Below are positions 6,462 through 7,605 of a DNA stretch of 7,605 nucleotides, piece after piece. The notes beneath the pieces are model-generated. The model saw only the letters and a program-made list of their open reading frames with translations, was not told where the DNA came from and did not search any database. The translations under genes were made by a program, and so were the position numbers. The stretch is from Chitinophaga pinensis. Its GTDB lineage: Bacteria; Bacteroidota; Bacteroidia; Chitinophagales; Chitinophagaceae. The first letter of the stretch is position 1; the number at the start of each line of letters is the position of its first letter. The DNA is taken from positions 1 through 7,605 of the forward strand of contig CAMCBE010000092.1 in NCBI GenBank assembly GCA_945872805.1, read 5' to 3'.

Positions 6462-6468
6462 AAAATTA
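6461..6468 (-). promoter_or_regulatory. Candidate -7 promoter element for the Sua5 gene, overlapping the terminator
   Basis: The minus strand reads TAATTTTG, an exact TAnnTTTG match whose last G is the first base of the terminator stem. Transcription would begin some 5-7 nt further, inside the left arm of the hairpin, giving a leader of roughly 20 nt. No TTG box is visible 17-23 bp upstream, so this is a candidate only. Confidence 0.4.
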
Positions 6469-6485
6469 CTTAATGAATTCTATAC

Positions 6486-7605
6486 TTATGCTTCAGTCTT
6501 TTCAATCAGCTGAGTTCCCTCTTTTATGGAGAAAGTAATCTTTTGACTTTCTTTATCCAAATCAGCAATCATAATATCACCTGGCTTGATGTTCATATTC
6601 AATATTTCTTCAGCCAAAGGATCTTCAAGGTATTTCTGAATAGCACGGTGTAAAGGCCTAGCTCCAAATTGTTGATCATAGCCCTTCTCTGCAATGAACT
6701 CTTTTGCTTCAGCCGTCAACTCCATAGAGAATCCAAGTGCAGTAAGTCTCTTCATCACACTTTTCATGAGGATATCGATAATTTGGAAGATATGATCTTT
6801 CTCAAGTGAATTGAAAATAATAACATCGTCAACCCTATTTAAGAACTCTGGCGAGAATGTACGCTTAAGGGCTTTCTCAATAACGGCTTTGTTGGCTTCT
6901 TCTGAATTAGCCTGACGAGCACTAGTTGCAAATCCTACTCCCTCACCAAAATCTTTCAGTTGCCTAACTCCAATATTGGATGTCATGATGATCATGGTAT
7001 TTTTAAAATCCACTTTTCTACCAAGTCCATCCGTAAGCTGTCCATCATCCAATACCTGCAATAATATATTGTATATGTCGGGGTGAGCTTTTTCTATTTC
7101 ATCCAATAGAATTACAGAATATGGTTTTCTGCGAACACGCTCGGTCAATTGCCCACCCTCTTCATAACCAACATAGCCTGGAGGTGCACCAATTAATCTA
7201 CTCACCGTGAATTTCTCCATGTATTCACTCATATCAATACGAATGAGTGCATCTTCAGCCTCAAACATGTATCGAGAAAGGGCTCTTGCTAACTCTGTTT
7301 TACCAACTCCGGTAGGACCTAAAAAGATAAATGTTCCGATCGGCTTTTTAGGATCTTTTAATCCTACACGATTGCGTTGTATAGCTTTCACCACCTTACT
7401 AATGGCTTCATCTTGGCCAACAACCATAGCCTTCATATCCACACCCATATTACGAAGCTTCTCTGTTTCAGCTTGAACCATGCGCTTCACAGGGATACCC
7501 GTCATCATGCTTACTACCTCAGCAATATCATCTTCAGTTATTGGGAAGCGCTTGTGTTTAGATTCTTCCTCCCAATTATTTTTTGCTGCTTCCAGCTCTT
7601 CTTGT
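6486..7605 (-). CDS. clpC: ClpC-type Clp ATPase, C-terminal part (N-terminus outside window)
   Basis: AAA+ unfoldase of the Hsp100 family that feeds proteins to the ClpP protease. The minus-strand frame is open from the window edge (first full codon at 7604) to TAA at 6488-6486, giving 372 residues of an expected ~820-850. The internal ATG at 7508 is not a start: the frame upstream encodes typical Clp sequence (FPITEDDIAEVV) leading into MMTGIPVKRM. In visible-fragment numbering, the second AAA+ domain shows Walker A GPTGVGKT (96-103), pore loop GYVG (143-146), Walker B VILLDE (164-169), a VGF tripeptide (223-225) at the place of the ClpP-binding loop, the arginine finger in FLNR (Arg257) and sensor-2 GAR (314-316). 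The VGF loop supports ClpC over ClpB, which lacks it. An intrinsic terminator follows the stop codon. Confidence 0.9.
   Translation of the reverse strand, partial: QEELEAAKNNWEEESKHKRFPITEDDIAEVVSMMTGIPVKRMVQAETEKLRNMGVDMKAMVVGQDEAISKVVKAIQRNRVGLKDPKKPIGTFIFLGPTGVGKTELARALSRYMFEAEDALIRIDMSEYMEKFTVSRLIGAPPGYVGYEEGGQLTERVRRKPYSVILLDEIEKAHPDIYNILLQVLDDGQLTDGLGRKVDFKNTMIIMTSNIGVRQLKDFGEGVGFATSARQANSEEANKAVIEKALKRTFSPEFLNRVDDVIIFNSLEKDHIFQIIDILMKSVMKRLTALGFSMELTAEAKEFIAEKGYDQQFGARPLHRAIQKYLEDPLAEEILNMNIKPGDIMIADLDKESQKITFSIKEGTQLIEKTEA

Noticed and set aside
6434..6463. TTG start of the Sua5 gene at 6463
   Set aside because: The ten extra codons are the terminator hairpin and T-run; the YrdC domain begins after the ATG at 6433.
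7506..7508. ClpC start at ATG 7508
   Set aside because: The frame stays open to the window edge and encodes conserved Clp sequence upstream, so the gene is simply cut by the window.
1..7605. A novel defence or biosynthetic gene cluster
   Set aside because: All genes belong to housekeeping or common families, strands are mixed, and no partner genes, transposase, integrase or toxin-antitoxin pair is visible.

Overview
The window looks like ordinary chromosomal DNA from a member of the Bacteroidota. Three lines of evidence point there. The gene families have a typical Bacteroidota look (exported NIPSNAP protein, ABC-F ATPase of Uup type, two-domain Sua5, ClpC). No gene start has a Shine-Dalgarno sequence. 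Copies of the Bacteroidota promoter -7 element TAnnTTTG stand just upstream of three gene starts, one with a well-spaced TTTG -33 box. Family or genus cannot be fixed from what is here.

Layout, left to right. Positions 1-562 (minus) hold the N-terminal two thirds of a purine nucleoside phosphorylase, cut by the window edge. A 146-bp divergent intergenic region follows. Then come three plus-strand genes: a saccharopine-dehydrogenase-like NAD(P)-binding oxidoreductase (709-1767), an exported protein with two NIPSNAP modules (1828-2604), and a small J-domain protein with a C-terminal membrane anchor (2823-3470). The 218-bp gap before the J-domain gene is filled by a degenerate heptamer repeat: five to six units in one orientation, then 14 uninterrupted units in the other, able to fold into a long hairpin. 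A uup-type ABC-F ATPase (3563-5443) has its own promoter almost on top of its start codon. It converges, with a 6-bp gap, on a Sua5/TsaC threonylcarbamoyl-AMP synthase (5450-6433, minus). Upstream of that on the same strand is the C-terminal part of a ClpC chaperone-ATPase (6486-7605), cut by the right edge. An intrinsic terminator between clpC and the Sua5 gene ends exactly at the Sua5 start codon and overlaps a candidate promoter for it.

The genes are mostly housekeeping: purine salvage, tRNA t6A modification, ribosome-associated ABC-F activity, and proteostasis through ClpC and a J-protein. They do not form one pathway or an obvious operon. I see no mobile element, CRISPR array, tRNA, rRNA or defence system. 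The most interesting points are the heptamer array, the terminator/promoter/start overlap in front of the Sua5 gene, the probably near-leaderless uup message, and the tail-anchored J-protein. I did not find a convincing new multi-gene system.
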